Assembly: GCF_017491605.1 (NCBI RefSeq)
Contig: NZ_JAFGYY010000001.1
Coordinates: 248,001-312,000 of the forward strand
Source: Pseudomonas sp. 30_B
Lineage (GTDB): Bacteria; Pseudomonadota; Gammaproteobacteria; Pseudomonadales; Pseudomonadaceae
Direction: 5' to 3'
DNA length: 64,000 nucleotides
Positions 29,452 to 40,453 of the stretch are shown here, piece after piece; position 1 is the first letter of the stretch, and the number at the start of each line of letters is the position of its first letter. The position numbers and the translations under genes were made by a program. A model generated the notes under the pieces. That model saw only the letters and a program-made list of their open reading frames with translations, searched no databases and was not told the origin of the DNA.

Positions 29452-29737
29452 GGCGCGCTTCTTTATCAGTCCGTGGTTTGGGGCGTGCGAGTGAAGTGTT
29501 TCTGCCGTGAGACACAATGATGGCCCTATGCTACCAATCCTGAATGGCAATAACAGTGCCGTCGGTCAAACGACATGCACTTTGTAATTCGCGACGTTAC
29601 CGCGCACCATGCGCAGGGTGGGCTGCGCTGAGCCGCCGGGTGCGGCATGCTTGCGCGGCAGGATCGTTTCGCCGGGGCACCCCCGGGGCGGAATCGGGTC
29701 CAACCCCTCTCGTTTTCGTGATGCTAAGGACTTTGCC

Positions 29738-30802
29738 ATGTGGAATTGGAAGAAACGCGGCTCCGTGCGCGATCGCGTCGATGACTCGGTGGACGACGTA
29801 CGCGCCTACTTCGGCGGGCCCTGGCTGAGCCGTGTGCTCGGTGGCCTGCTGGGCGTCTACCTGCTGATCTGCGGTGTGATCGGCTGGTACTGGAGCCAGG
29901 AACCTGACCTCTTCCCCGTGCAGCAGAACGCCCAGGCCGCGGCCGAGCGTGCCGGTCGGCATATGGTGGTCGGCTACACCACGGTGGAAACCCTCAAGGA
30001 AGTGGTTGCCACGCTGCTGAACAAGCCGGGCGGCTACCTCTCCAACGACATCTTCCCGCCGGGTGTCTGGCTGGACAACATGCCCAGCTGGGAATACGGC
30101 GCCCTGGTCCAGGTGCGCGACCTGTCCCGCGCGCTGCGCAAGGACTTCGCCCGCTCGCAATCGCAATCCACCGAGGACGCGGACCTGGCCCGCGCCGAGC
30201 CGCGCTTCAACTTCGACAACAAGAGCTGGGCGCTGCCGTCCTCCGAGTCGGAGTACGCCGAAGGCATCAAGTCGCTGGACCGCTACCTGGCGCGCCTGTC
30301 CGCGGACCCTGCCGGTGCGCAGTTCTATGGCCGCGCCGACAGCCTGAACAACTGGCTGGGTGATGTCTCCACCCGTCTGGGCTCGCTGTCCCAGCGCCTC
30401 TCGGCCAGCGTCGGCCGGGTGAAGCTCAACACCAACATCAAGCCCACCGCGCCGGTGGTGCCGGGCGAGGCGCCGCAGGTCGAGGAAGAGCTGCAGGAAA
30501 CCCCCTGGCTGCAGATCGACAACGTGTTCTACGAAGCCCGTGGCCAGGCCTGGGCGCTGTCGCACATCCTGCGCGCCATCGAGGTGGACTTCGCCGATGT
30601 GCTGGCGAAGAAGAACGCCACCGTCAGCGTGCGCCAGATCATCCGCGAGCTGGAGGCCGCCCAGGCGCCGCTGTGGAGCCCGATGGTGCTCAACGGCAGC
30701 GGCTTCGGTGTGCTGGCCAACCATTCGCTGGTGATGGCCAACTACATCTCCCGCGCCAACGCCGCGATCATCGACCTGCGCCAGCTGCTGGCCCAGGGCT
30801 GA
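29738..30802 (+). CDS. DUF2333 family membrane-anchored protein
   Basis: 354 residues. A basic N-terminus is followed by one membrane helix (LGGLLGVYLLICGVIGWYW, about residues 35-55) and a large periplasmic region without recognisable catalytic motifs. It matches the DUF2333 family, widespread in Pseudomonas and of unknown function. ATG 29738 has AAGGA. The Nudix gene starts two bases after its stop, so they form an operon divergent from gcbA. The 286-bp divergent region 29452-29737 holds no other gene. Confidence 0.85.
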   Translation: MWNWKKRGSVRDRVDDSVDDVRAYFGGPWLSRVLGGLLGVYLLICGVIGWYWSQEPDLFPVQQNAQAAAERAGRHMVVGYTTVETLKEVVATLLNKPGGYLSNDIFPPGVWLDNMPSWEYGALVQVRDLSRALRKDFARSQSQSTEDADLARAEPRFNFDNKSWALPSSESEYAEGIKSLDRYLARLSADPAGAQFYGRADSLNNWLGDVSTRLGSLSQRLSASVGRVKLNTNIKPTAPVVPGEAPQVEEELQETPWLQIDNVFYEARGQAWALSHILRAIEVDFADVLAKKNATVSVRQIIRELEAAQAPLWSPMVLNGSGFGVLANHSLVMANYISRANAAIIDLRQLLAQG

Positions 30803-30804
30803 CG

Positions 30805-31344
30805 ATGGACGGGATCAGCGACAAGGAAGCCGCCCACCGGGCGGCTTCGGACGCCGAGTTGGTCGCCTGGGTCAACCGGGACGACGAACTCAGGGGCAGC
30901 CTGCCGCGCGCGGAATTGCGCGAGCGCGGGCTGATCGGCCGGGGCACCTTCATCCTGCTGTTCAACACCGCCGGCGAACTGTGCGTGCACCGCCGGACCT
31001 TGAGCAAGGCAATCTACCCCGGCTACTGGGACCCGGCCGCCGGGGGCATGGTGCTGGCGGACGAGAGCTACGCCGAGTCCGCCGCCCGCGAGCTGGAAGA
31101 GGAGCTGGGTATTTCCGGCGTCGAGTTGCGCGAGCACGGTTCGTTCTTCTTCGACCAGCCGGACAACCGCCTCTGGTGTGCGGTGTTTTCCGCCGTGTCC
31201 GACGCGCCGCTCAGGCTGCAGCCGGAAGAGGTGATGGAAGCGCGTTTCATCGACCCACACCAGGTGCTGGCCGAGGCGAAGGCCGGCACGCCGTATTGCC
31301 CGGATTCGCTGGCGGCGTTGCGCAAGTATCTGGTGAGTTTCTAA
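30805..31344 (+). CDS. Nudix hydrolase (YfcD/IDI-like)
   Basis: 179 residues. The Nudix box is complete: GGMVLADESYAESAARELEEELGI, i.e. GX5EX7REXXEELGI-like with the metal-binding glutamates. Preceded by TFILLFNTAGELCVHRRTLSKAIYPGYWDPAAG, a pattern shared with YfcD and IPP-isomerase-like Nudix proteins. Substrate unknown. ATG 30805 overlaps nothing but follows the DUF2333 stop by two bases. Confidence 0.9.
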   Translation: MDGISDKEAAHRAASDAELVAWVNRDDELRGSLPRAELRERGLIGRGTFILLFNTAGELCVHRRTLSKAIYPGYWDPAAGGMVLADESYAESAARELEEELGISGVELREHGSFFFDQPDNRLWCAVFSAVSDAPLRLQPEEVMEARFIDPHQVLAEAKAGTPYCPDSLAALRKYLVSF

Positions 31345-31351
31345 GTCACCC

Positions 31352-31383
31352 GTAGGGCGTACAACCGTTCGCGGTTGTACGCC
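31352..31383. repeat. GTAGGGCGTATAAC-type repeat, unit A (31345-31880 has no gene)
   Basis: The 536-bp gap between the Nudix gene and yciH has no credible ORF. Unit A reads GTAGGGCGTACAACCG-TTCG-CGGTTGTACGCC, a hairpin just after the Nudix stop. Related units lie at about 7421, 31484, 45179 and 54362. Confidence 0.8.
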
Positions 31384-31483
31384 GATACACCGTGTTCAAT
31401 TATCCGCGCCATGGCCAAGCTCGGAGTGCCTCAAGCCGCGGCTCTGGGATTGAACCCGGCATGCGCTGAAAGCCAGGTCAAAC

Positions 31484-31514
31484 GGCGTATAACGTCGAAC
31501 GTTATACGCCCTAC
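31484..31514. repeat. GTAGGGCGTATAAC-type repeat, unit B (inverted)
   Basis: GGCGTATAACG-TCGAA-CGTTATACGCCCTAC, inverted relative to unit A with about 100 bp between. The pair resembles a BIME or a MITE with inverted ends. Confidence 0.75.
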
Positions 31515-31743
31515 GTCCTTGCTCCCGATTCTCCGGGAGGGCGCATGTCGCCAAACCACCGATCAATGACGCAATTCTGCTCTTAGCATTTGCCGGCAAT
31601 GCTGGTACATTGCGCGACCTTTCCGGCCGGGTCCTCCGCCGGGAATTGCGCAGCCCCTGCCTGAGTGGGGCGTCGCGGTCGGCGCCAGCCGATCATTCGT
31701 TGACCTGGCCGGCAAGACCGGTTCAGGGGTGGCGAGCTAGAGC

Positions 31744-31828
31744 GGGACAAGGCGGAAAGCGCCGAGGGATCGGAGTTTACGACAGTAAATGAGCATCCCG
31801 AGACGGTTTCCAACGCAGTACCGCCGAC
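31744..31828. repeat. Structured dispersed element, copy 3
   Basis: More diverged copy. Outer arms GGAAAGCGCCGAGGGAT and ATCCCGAGACGGTTTCC pair imperfectly. The internal layout is kept: CGGAG, inner hairpin TTTAC-GACA-GTAAA, TGAGCAT, then CCAACGCAG. The inner arms differ from copies 1 and 2 at two paired positions on both sides, i.e. compensated changes. It ends 52 bp before yciH. Confidence 0.6.
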
Positions 31829-31880
31829 GCGCAGCCAACCATGAGCAGTGTCTTAGAGGCCAATCCTGGGGATAAGCCCG

Positions 31881-32252
31881 GTGGTCAAGAAAGCATCCTC
31901 CCTGTCCGCCCTCGGCGGGCTCGTCTATTCCACTGATGCCGGCCGGCACTGCCCGGACTGCAATCAGCCCATTGCCGCGTGCATCTGCAAGCAGGCCGAG
32001 ATTCCGGCCGGCGATGGCATCGCTCGCGTACGTCGCGAAACCAAGGGCCGCGGTGGCAAGACCGTGACCACGGTGACCGGTGTGCCGCTGGCGGCCGATG
32101 CGCTGAAGGACCTGGCCACCGCGCTGAAGAAGCGTTGCGGCACGGGTGGCGCGCTCAAGGACGGCATCATCGAGATCCAGGGCGACCACGTCGACCTGCT
32201 GCTCGAAGAGCTGACCAAGCGCGGTCTCAAGGCGAAGAAGTCCGGCGGCTGA
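31881..32252 (+). CDS. yciH: YciH/SUI1-type translation initiation factor
   Basis: 123 residues. A Cys motif CPDCNQPIAACICK is followed by a SUI1 (eIF1-like) domain with RVRRETKGRGGKTVTTVTGVPL and a Lys-rich end. Bacterial YciH can destabilise mismatched initiation complexes in vitro and is linked to stress. The start is GTG at 31881 with GGGGAT upstream. Just before speA in this genus, as here. Confidence 0.92.
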   Translation: MVKKASSLSALGGLVYSTDAGRHCPDCNQPIAACICKQAEIPAGDGIARVRRETKGRGGKTVTTVTGVPLAADALKDLATALKKRCGTGGALKDGIIEIQGDHVDLLLEELTKRGLKAKKSGG

Positions 32253-32510
32253 GCCGTCTCTCTCAAGAGACGCTCCCCTGTAGAGAACGGGTTCCAGGCA
32301 ATGCGCATGGCGTGCATGGCCGGCAAGCCCTTTCCCTAGATGGGAGATTTTTCGGCGCGCCCTGGGCGCATCGTCGGATTTACCTAAACTTACCGCCAAC
32401 GCTGGCGGTCAACACGGCAACGTCACACCAGCCGACTAGGCTTTGACGACTCACCCGCTTGCCGGGCGGGCGCCTGCATTCATTCGAGACACTTGAGGAG
32501 ACCACCCCGC

Positions 32511-34424
<1,914 letters not shown>

Positions 34425-34447
34425 CGGGCAACGGCGTTCTCAGGATG

Positions 34448-34473
34448 AAAGCCCCGCTTCGGCGGGGCTTTTT
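34448..34473 (+). terminator. Rho-independent terminator of speA
   Basis: AAAGCCCCGC-TTCG-GCGGGGCTTTTTC: a perfect stem with a TTCG tetraloop and T run, 24 bases after the speA stop. Confidence 0.95.
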
Positions 34474-34501
34474 CTTTCCTGCCGCTGCACCGGAGCTGAT
34501 C

Positions 34502-34594
34502 GTAGGAGCGCGCCATGCGCGCGATCGCGGGCATGGCGCGCTCCTACAGGGGAACACCGGGTGTCCAGCCATTCGCGAGCAAGCTCGCTCCTAC
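34502..34594. repeat. REP-like cluster overlapping a gene end
   Basis: A hairpin 34502-34547 (GTAGGAGCGCGCC ... GGCGCGCTCCTAC) and an inverted unit 34572-34594. The last bases supply the TAG stop codon of the MocR-type gene on the minus strand. Confidence 0.85.
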
Positions 34595-36027
34595 AAGGGG
34601 CCCATCGCTTGTCCAACCCGCTCCGCCAATCGCGACGCCATCGATTCGTCCACCACATTGGTGAAGCTCATCACCAGCGCCGGTTCGCGTTTCGCTTCCA
34701 CACACCAGGCATTCAGCGCCTGCAGGCCCAGCCCGTCGGCATGGGCGCGGGTGGCGATGGCGAGGTCGTCGCCTTGCACCGCACCGATCAGGTTCAACCC
34801 GCCGGGCGTGTCGGCAAAGTGCAGGCGTTCGCCCAGCCGCGCTTCCAGCGCCGCGCGCAACCACTGGCGACGCTGCGCATAGAGCACGCGGGTGCGCTTG
34901 AGATGGCGCGCGAAGTGGCCCTCCTGCATGAAGTCGCACAGCGTCGCCTGCAACAGTTCGGCGCAGCCGGAGGCGAATACCTGCTGGCTTCGTACGAAAT
35001 CTTCCACCAGCGCCGGCGGGACGACGAGATAACCTAGGCGCAGCGCCGGGTATAGCACCTTGCTGAAGGTGCCGGTGTAGAGCACGCGGCCTGAGCGGTC
35101 GAGGCTCTTCAGAGCCGGCAGCGGGAAGCCGGCATAGCGGTATTCGCTGTCGTAGTCGTCCTCGATGATCCAGGCGTCCGTGCCCGCCGCCCAGTCGAGC
35201 AGGGCCAAGCGGCGGGAAAGGCTGAGAGCCACGCCGGTGGGACTCTGCTGTGACGGCGTGACCAGGGCGAAGCGGGCGTCCGGCGCGCGGGCGATGCCGT
35301 CTTCCACCCGCAGGCCGTCGTCGTCCACCGCCACCGGGACCGGCACGCCGCCAGCGCGGCGCAGCAGTTCCCGGCCGCGCGGGTAGCCCGGGTCCTCGTG
35401 CCAGAAGCCCTGGCCGGGTTCGAGCAGGGTGCGGCTGATCAGGTCCAGCGCGCCCTGGTAGCCAGCGCAGATGAACACCTGCGCGGGATCGCAGACGATC
35501 CCTCGGGATATACCCAGATAACCCGCCACCGCCTCGCGCAGCGGGCCGTAGCCACAAGGCTCGGGATAGGCCAGGGCCGTCGCGCTCTGCTGGCGCAGTC
35601 GGCGCGCGCACAGGCGCGACCAGAGCGCGCGGGGGAAGGCGTCCAGTGCCGGCAGGCCGAGCTGCAGCGGTTTGACGGCCGGGCCGTGGGCGATCACGCC
35701 GGGCAGGCTGCGTTCCACCGTGGCCGGGTCGAGCACCACGGTTGGGGCGGGCGAGGTCCGCCCGGCAAGCTGCGGCGAAACCACCGTGCCCGCCGGCCCT
35801 CGCGCCTGCAGGTAACCCTCGCTGGTCAGCAGTTGGTAGGCCAGCTCCACCGTACCCCGCGCCACGCCCAGCTCGCCGGCCAGCCCGCGCACCGGCGGCA
35901 CGCGCTCGCCAGGGCGCAGCGCGCCGCGGGCGACGGCGTCCTTGATGCGCTCGTAGAGCTGGCGGTAGATCGGCAGCGCCAGGCCGGGGTCCAGCGGCTG
36001 GCGGATCGCGTCGATGGGCGTGGTCAT
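34591..36027 (-). CDS. MocR/PdxR-type transcriptional regulator
   Basis: 478 residues. N-terminal GntR winged helix (LPIYRQLYERIKDAVARGALRPGERVPPVRGLAGELGVARGTVELAYQLL) joined to a class I aminotransferase-like domain with the PLP lysine in YTGTFSKVLYPALRLGY and the Asp in IIEDDYDSEYRY. Such proteins sense PLP or an amino compound. The ATG at 36027 (MTTPIDAIRQPLDPG) has TCAGG upstream. It is unclear which gene it controls; neighbours are speA (convergent) and cbpA (divergent, 253 bp away). Its TAG stop falls in a REP unit. Confidence 0.9.
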   Translation of the reverse strand: MTTPIDAIRQPLDPGLALPIYRQLYERIKDAVARGALRPGERVPPVRGLAGELGVARGTVELAYQLLTSEGYLQARGPAGTVVSPQLAGRTSPAPTVVLDPATVERSLPGVIAHGPAVKPLQLGLPALDAFPRALWSRLCARRLRQQSATALAYPEPCGYGPLREAVAGYLGISRGIVCDPAQVFICAGYQGALDLISRTLLEPGQGFWHEDPGYPRGRELLRRAGGVPVPVAVDDDGLRVEDGIARAPDARFALVTPSQQSPTGVALSLSRRLALLDWAAGTDAWIIEDDYDSEYRYAGFPLPALKSLDRSGRVLYTGTFSKVLYPALRLGYLVVPPALVEDFVRSQQVFASGCAELLQATLCDFMQEGHFARHLKRTRVLYAQRRQWLRAALEARLGERLHFADTPGGLNLIGAVQGDDLAIATRAHADGLGLQALNAWCVEAKREPALVMSFTNVVDESMASRLAERVGQAMGPL

Positions 36028-36280
36028 GGCCTGATCATTCAGTAGTGAAGCAAGGAGAATGACTATGCCATGACCGGTATCAGGTCGCCTCGTCCAATGT
36101 GCGGCAGGATCAGCGTCTAGGCTTTCGGGAGTGTTGAAAAATGGGGAAGCCGTCTCCATCTGTAAGACACAACCCCGCTTTTTCCACCTGTTCGCCTCGC
36201 TGTGCGCGCAGCTGCCTCGGCTGCCTGCGTGATCCCCTCGTATTCAGGCGCCGACAGGTCCAACGCATGTGAGGAGAACG

Positions 36281-37237
36281 ATGGAATTCAAGGATTACTA
36301 CGCGGCCCTGGGGGTAGCCCCCGACGCCGACGAGAAGGCGATCAAGACCGCCTACCGCAAGCTCGCGCGCAAGTACCACCCGGACGTCAGCAAGGAGCCG
36401 GACGCCGAGGCGCACTTCAAGGAAGTCTCCGAAGCCTATGAAGTGCTCAAGAGCCCGGAGAAACGCGCCGAGTACGACGAGCTGCGCAAATACGGCCAGC
36501 AGGGACCGCAGTTCGAGGCGCCGCCCGGTTGGCAGCCGCGCGGCGGTTTCGACGGGCCGCCGCCGGAGCACGAGCAGGATTTCAGCGACTTCTTCGAGCA
36601 GATCTTCGGTGCGCGCGCCGGAGCCGGTGGTGGTGCTCGTCAGCCGCGCGCCCACCGTGGCCAGGACGTGGAAATGGAAGTGCCACTGTTCCTCGAGGAA
36701 GCCCTCTCCGGCGAGAGCCGGCCGATCAGCTTCAGCCTGCCCAGCTACGACGAGTACGGCCGCAAGCTGCCGCCGCAGAGCAAGACCCTGAACGTGAAGA
36801 TCCCGGTGGGCACCACCGACGGCGAGCGCATCCGCCTGAAAGGGCAGGGCGCGGCGGGTATCAACGGCGGGCCGGCGGGCGACCTGTACCTGGTGATCCG
36901 CCTGGTGCCGCACCCGCTGTTCGACGTCGACGGCCGCGACCTGGTCGTCACCGTGCCGGTGGCGCCCTGGGAAGCCGCGCTGGGCGCCAAGGTGGAGGTG
37001 CCGACCCTGGGTGGCCGGATCAACCTCGGCATTCCCGCGTCGAGCCAGGCCGGGCAGCGCCTGCGGATCAAGGGCAAGGGCCTGCCGAACAAGGGCGATG
37101 CCGCGCCCGGCGATCTCTACGCCGTGCTCAAGGTGGTGATGCCGAAGAACGCCGACGAGGCGACACGCAAACTCTGGGAGGAACTGGCTGCCAAGGCGGC
37201 CTTCGATCCCCGCGCCGAATGGGGGAAACGCGCATGA
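36281..37237 (+). CDS. cbpA: Curved DNA-binding protein CbpA (DnaJ-class co-chaperone)
   Basis: 318 residues. N-terminal J-domain with the HPD motif in [13 protein letters not shown], a Gly/Phe-rich linker (about 75-125) and C-terminal DnaJ substrate domains ([42 protein letters not shown]). No zinc-finger repeats, so CbpA rather than DnaJ. ATG 36281 has GAGGAG. The stop overlaps cbpM (ATGA). The upstream 253 bp contain no gene. Confidence 0.95.
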   Translation: MEFKDYYAALGVAPDADEKAIKTAYRKLARKYHPDVSKEPDAEAHFKEVSEAYEVLKSPEKRAEYDELRKYGQQGPQFEAPPGWQPRGGFDGPPPEHEQDFSDFFEQIFGARAGAGGGARQPRAHRGQDVEMEVPLFLEEALSGESRPISFSLPSYDEYGRKLPPQSKTLNVKIPVGTTDGERIRLKGQGAAGINGGPAGDLYLVIRLVPHPLFDVDGRDLVVTVPVAPWEAALGAKVEVPTLGGRINLGIPASSQAGQRLRIKGKGLPNKGDAAPGDLYAVLKVVMPKNADEATRKLWEELAAKAAFDPRAEWGKRA

Positions 37238-37536
37238 CGACGACAGTGATGGTGGTGGACCTCGACGAGCTCTGCCAGTCGGTGAACCTGCCCCGCGACG
37301 TGCTCGTCGAGATCGTCGAGGTGGGCATCGTGGAGCCCTGCGAGCAACGCGGTGGCCACTGGGTGTTCGATTACCAGGCGGTCGGCGTGGTGCGCCGCGC
37401 CGTACGCCTGCGTCGCGAATTCGAGCTGGACTGGCCGGGCATCGCCCTGGCCCTGCGCCTGCTGGATGAAGTGGACGCGCTGCGCGCGGAGAATCGCTAC
37501 CTGCGCCAGCGCCTGGCGCGCCTGCTGGAGGACTGA
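37234..37536 (+). CDS. cbpM: Chaperone modulatory protein CbpM
   Basis: 100 residues. MerR-like helical protein that binds the CbpA J-domain and inhibits it. [28 protein letters not shown] and the C-terminal coiled part [23 protein letters not shown] are typical of the family. Translationally coupled to cbpA by a four-base overlap. Confidence 0.93.
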   Translation: MTTTVMVVDLDELCQSVNLPRDVLVEIVEVGIVEPCEQRGGHWVFDYQAVGVVRRAVRLRREFELDWPGIALALRLLDEVDALRAENRYLRQRLARLLED

Positions 37537-37581
37537 GGCAGGCGATCGTTCGCCCTACCGCAGCTCGTTGGAGTGAACGAT

Positions 37582-37609
37582 GTGCGCCGGCTCGCAAGGG
37601 CCGGCGCAC
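37582..37609. terminator. Bidirectional terminator hairpin between cbpM and the flavoreductase gene
   Basis: GTGCGCCGGC-TCGCAAGG-GCCGGCGCAC, a perfect 10-bp stem between convergent genes. The T tract is short (TGTTGC). Confidence 0.7.
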
Positions 37610-37616
37610 TGTTGCT

Positions 37617-38177
37617 TCAGCGCGGCTGGTTCTGCTCGATCCAGCGGGCGAAGGCGTCGATGATGCTCTGCAGGAAGGGTTGGGTCTTCTCGGACAGCTG
37701 CCCGGCCTCGTCGAAGAAGCTGCCGGCGCCGCCCAGGTAGGCTTCCGGCTGCTGCAGGACCGGCATGTTGAGGAACACCAGCGACTGGCGCAGGTGATGG
37801 TTGGCGCCGAAGCCGCCGATCGCGCCCGGGGAGGCGCTGACCACCGCGCACGGCTTGCCGTTCCAGGCGCTCTTGCCATAGGGGCGCGAGCCCACGTCGA
37901 TGGCGTTCTTCAGCACGCCGGGTACCGAGCGGTTGTACTCCGGAGTGACGAACAGCACGGCGTCGGCGCGGCGGATGCGCTCGCGGAAGGCCGTATAGCT
38001 GGCCGGTGGCGTGGCGCTGTCATGCTCCTCGTTGTACAGCGGCAGGTCGCCGATCTCCACGATCTCCAGCTTCAGGTTGGACGGCGCCAGCCGGACGAAG
38101 GCCTTGGCGATCTTGCGGTTCAGGGATTCCTTGCGCAGGCTGCCGACGACTACGGCGACATCGAAGACTTGGCTCAT
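37617..38177 (-). CDS. chrR: NAD(P)H-dependent FMN reductase, ChrR-like
   Basis: 186 residues, flavodoxin-like fold. VVVGSLRKESLNRK binds FMN phosphate; LFVTPEYNRSVPGVLKNAIDVGSRP and SASPGAIGGFGANHHLRQSL are the ChrR/YieF signatures. Length and motifs match P. putida ChrR as I remember it, a quinone reductase that also reduces chromate and counters oxidative stress. ATG 38177 has GAAGGAG. Divergent from the epimerase gene. Confidence 0.85.
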   Translation of the reverse strand: MSQVFDVAVVVGSLRKESLNRKIAKAFVRLAPSNLKLEIVEIGDLPLYNEEHDSATPPASYTAFRERIRRADAVLFVTPEYNRSVPGVLKNAIDVGSRPYGKSAWNGKPCAVVSASPGAIGGFGANHHLRQSLVFLNMPVLQQPEAYLGGAGSFFDEAGQLSEKTQPFLQSIIDAFARWIEQNQPR

Positions 38178-38364
38178 GACGACTCCTTCAAGAACGGGTG
38201 TTGAGCCGTTTGTTATAGACGATGGTGGCGGCTTTGCCCGCACCTTCGCACGGTCATGTCCCAGTTGATTTGCGTGATCTTGGCTCTGTTGGCTGGGGCA
38301 TGGCGGCCCTAGAGTGGCCCCATTCTCCACCCACCCGAGCCACCCGAGCCTTTCGAGGTCGATC

Positions 38365-39105
38365 ATGTGCATGAAAGTGTTCTTCGCCGGCGCCAGCGGC
38401 GCCATTGGCAAGCGCCTGCTGCCGCTGCTGCTGGAGCGCGGCTACCAGGTACTCGCCGTGAGTCGTTCGCCACAGCGCGCCGCCGAACTGGAGGCGGCGG
38501 GCGCCCGGGCGATGGTGCTGGACGTCTACGACGCCGACGCGTTGCAGGGCGCGATGCGGGCGTTCCAGCCGCGCTGGGTCGTTCATCAGCTCACCGATCT
38601 GCCGGCGGGGCTGGACCCGGCGCAAATGCCCGCCGCCCAGCCGCGCAATGCCCGGTTGCGCCGCGAGGGCACCGCCAACCTGGTGGCCGCCGCCCTGGCC
38701 GCAGGCGTCGAGCGCATGGTGGCGCAAAGCATCGCCTGGGCCTATGCGCCGGGCGAGCCGCCCCTGCACGAGGAGCAACCCCTGGACCTGGCGGCCGAAG
38801 GCAGCCGCGCCGTCAGTGTCGGCGGTGTGGCCGCGCTGGAGTCCGCCGTGCTCGGCGCGGCGCCGATGGAAGGTATCGTCCTGCGCTACGGCCGTCTCTA
38901 CGGACCGGGCACCGGCAGCGATGCGCCGGACCCGCGACTGGCCGTGCATGTGGATGACGCCGCCCACGCCGCGCTGCTGGCGCTGGAGTGGGGCGCGCGG
39001 GGTTGTTACAACGTCGCCGAGCAGGACATCGAGGTAAGTTCGGCCAAGGCCCGCCACCGCCTGGGTTGGCATCCCGGCTTCCGCCTGCAAGGAGCTCGTC
39101 CGTGA
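38365..39105 (+). CDS. NAD-dependent epimerase/dehydratase family protein
   Basis: 246 residues. A Rossmann fold with FFAGASGAIGKRLLPLLLERGYQV (the TGxxGxxG variant AGASGAIG) indicates an extended SDR; the usual YxxxK is not obvious, so it is of the atypical NAD(P)-binding kind. ATG 38365 is chosen over 38371 for better spacing to GAGG. The GTGA overlap with the cupin gene shows they are coupled. Substrate unknown. Confidence 0.8.
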   Translation: MCMKVFFAGASGAIGKRLLPLLLERGYQVLAVSRSPQRAAELEAAGARAMVLDVYDADALQGAMRAFQPRWVVHQLTDLPAGLDPAQMPAAQPRNARLRREGTANLVAAALAAGVERMVAQSIAWAYAPGEPPLHEEQPLDLAAEGSRAVSVGGVAALESAVLGAAPMEGIVLRYGRLYGPGTGSDAPDPRLAVHVDDAAHAALLALEWGARGCYNVAEQDIEVSSAKARHRLGWHPGFRLQGARP

Positions 39106-39584
39106 ACCCCGCGCTGGGCCGCGAGGCCCGTACCGGACTGCTGCTGGCCGCCGCCGTGACGGCCGGCGCGCTGCTCTGGCAACCCTGGTCGCGTCCACTG
39201 GTGCAACTGGCCGACAGTCACGTGCAGCACCCGGCCAGTGCCCGGCCGAGCACCCAGGTCAGCCGCCTGTCCTGCGAGCCTCTGGCGGAGATGCCCGGCA
39301 AGGTCGTCACCACGCTGCGGGTGGACTTCCCGCCCAACGGCTTCACCCCCGCACACCGGCACCCCGGCGCGGTCACCGCTATCGTGGTCAGCGGCCAGGT
39401 GCGCTCGCAGATGCAGGGCCTGCCGGCACGGACCTACGGCGCCGGGGAAACCTGGTTCGAACCCACTGGCGACTTGCACCTGTTCGCCGAGAATCCCAGC
39501 GCGAGCGAGCCGGCCCGGCTACTCGCGGTGATCATCAGCGACGAGCACTGCGGCCCGCTGCTGATCCCGGAACCCCAACATTGA
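39102..39584 (+). CDS. Membrane-anchored or secreted cupin-domain protein
   Basis: 160 residues. The N-terminal hydrophobic stretch TGLLLAAAVTAGALLWQPW suggests a signal anchor; the cupin core has HRHPGAVTAIVVSGQV (metal-binding His pair) and GETWFEPTGDLHLFAEN (Glu and His). The GTG at 39102 is preceded by GGAG and overlaps the epimerase stop. Function unknown; cupins of this form are often metal-dependent and small-molecule binding. Confidence 0.8.
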   Translation: MNPALGREARTGLLLAAAVTAGALLWQPWSRPLVQLADSHVQHPASARPSTQVSRLSCEPLAEMPGKVVTTLRVDFPPNGFTPAHRHPGAVTAIVVSGQVRSQMQGLPARTYGAGETWFEPTGDLHLFAENPSASEPARLLAVIISDEHCGPLLIPEPQH

Positions 39585-39607
39585 ATGCTTTGCGAAAGGA
39601 GACTCGC

Positions 39608-40453
39608 ATGACCCCGCTTACCCCCTTCAGCACCGCCCAGCTCGACGCCACTCTGGCTCGTATCGGCCTGCCGGTTGAGCGCCCGGAACCGACCCTGGCG
39701 AATCTCGACCGGCTGATTGGCGCTGCTCTGCACCACCTGCCGTTCGAGAACCTCGACGTGCTGCTGGAAAAGAATGTGAACATCGATCCGCAGGCAGTCT
39801 TCGCCAAGGTGGTGGAGCAGCGTCGCGGTGGCTACTGCTTCGAGCTGAACAGCCTGTTCGCCCGCCTGCTGAGCAGCCTCGACTACCGGGTGACGCTGCT
39901 GGTCGGCCGGGTACGCTGGGGCTTGCCGGCCGATGCGCCGCTCACCCCGCAGTCGCACCTGCTGCTGCGGGTCGACCTGGCCGAAGGCGTGTTCCTGGTG
40001 GACATCGGCTTCGGCGGCCCCGCATCGCCCCGTGCGTTGCCGCTGCGGCTGAACGAGGAACTGCCCTGCGGCTGGCGCCTGACCGGCGCACTCGATGGGG
40101 AGATCGAGATGGCGACGCGCTCCAGCTCCGGTTGGCAGACGCTGTACCGCTTCACCCTGCAGCCACAGCTGTGGATCGACTACGCCATGCGCAACTGGTA
40201 CACCTCGACCCATCCGCAGAGCGTGTTTCGCCTGTCCCTGCGCGTGGCGATCAGCGAGGACGGTGCGCGCCTGTCGCTGCTCAATGGCCAATTCAGCCGG
40301 CGTACCACCAGCGGTGCGGTTGAGCAGCGCAGCATCGAGGATGCCGACGAGTTGCTGGCGGTACTGCGTGAGCGTTTCCGCCTATGGCCGGCGGAACGTG
40401 ATGTGCCGGCACTGCGGCAGCGCCTGGCGCAATTGCTCGCGGCTCAGGGATGA
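39608..40453 (+). CDS. nat: Arylamine N-acetyltransferase
   Basis: 281 residues, NAT family. The Cys-His-Asp triad can be placed at C77 (RRGGYCFELN), H117 (TPQSHLLLRV) and D132 (VDIGFGG). It transfers acetyl from acetyl-CoA to arylamines and hydrazines. ATG 39608 follows AAAGGAGAC. It may be expressed with the epimerase-cupin pair 24 bp upstream. The 3' end overlaps the convergent lipoprotein gene by 10 bases. Confidence 0.95.
   Translation: MTPLTPFSTAQLDATLARIGLPVERPEPTLANLDRLIGAALHHLPFENLDVLLEKNVNIDPQAVFAKVVEQRRGGYCFELNSLFARLLSSLDYRVTLLVGRVRWGLPADAPLTPQSHLLLRVDLAEGVFLVDIGFGGPASPRALPLRLNEELPCGWRLTGALDGEIEMATRSSSGWQTLYRFTLQPQLWIDYAMRNWYTSTHPQSVFRLSLRVAISEDGARLSLLNGQFSRRTTSGAVEQRSIEDADELLAVLRERFRLWPAERDVPALRQRLAQLLAAQG

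Noticed and set aside
31375..31569. Small plus-strand frame in the yciH upstream gap
   Set aside because: It runs through two dispersed repeats, lacks a ribosome binding site and has no protein-like composition.
34502..34594. CRISPR array
   Set aside because: The repeated units are inverted REP pairs of differing length with no regular spacers; no cas genes are present in the window.
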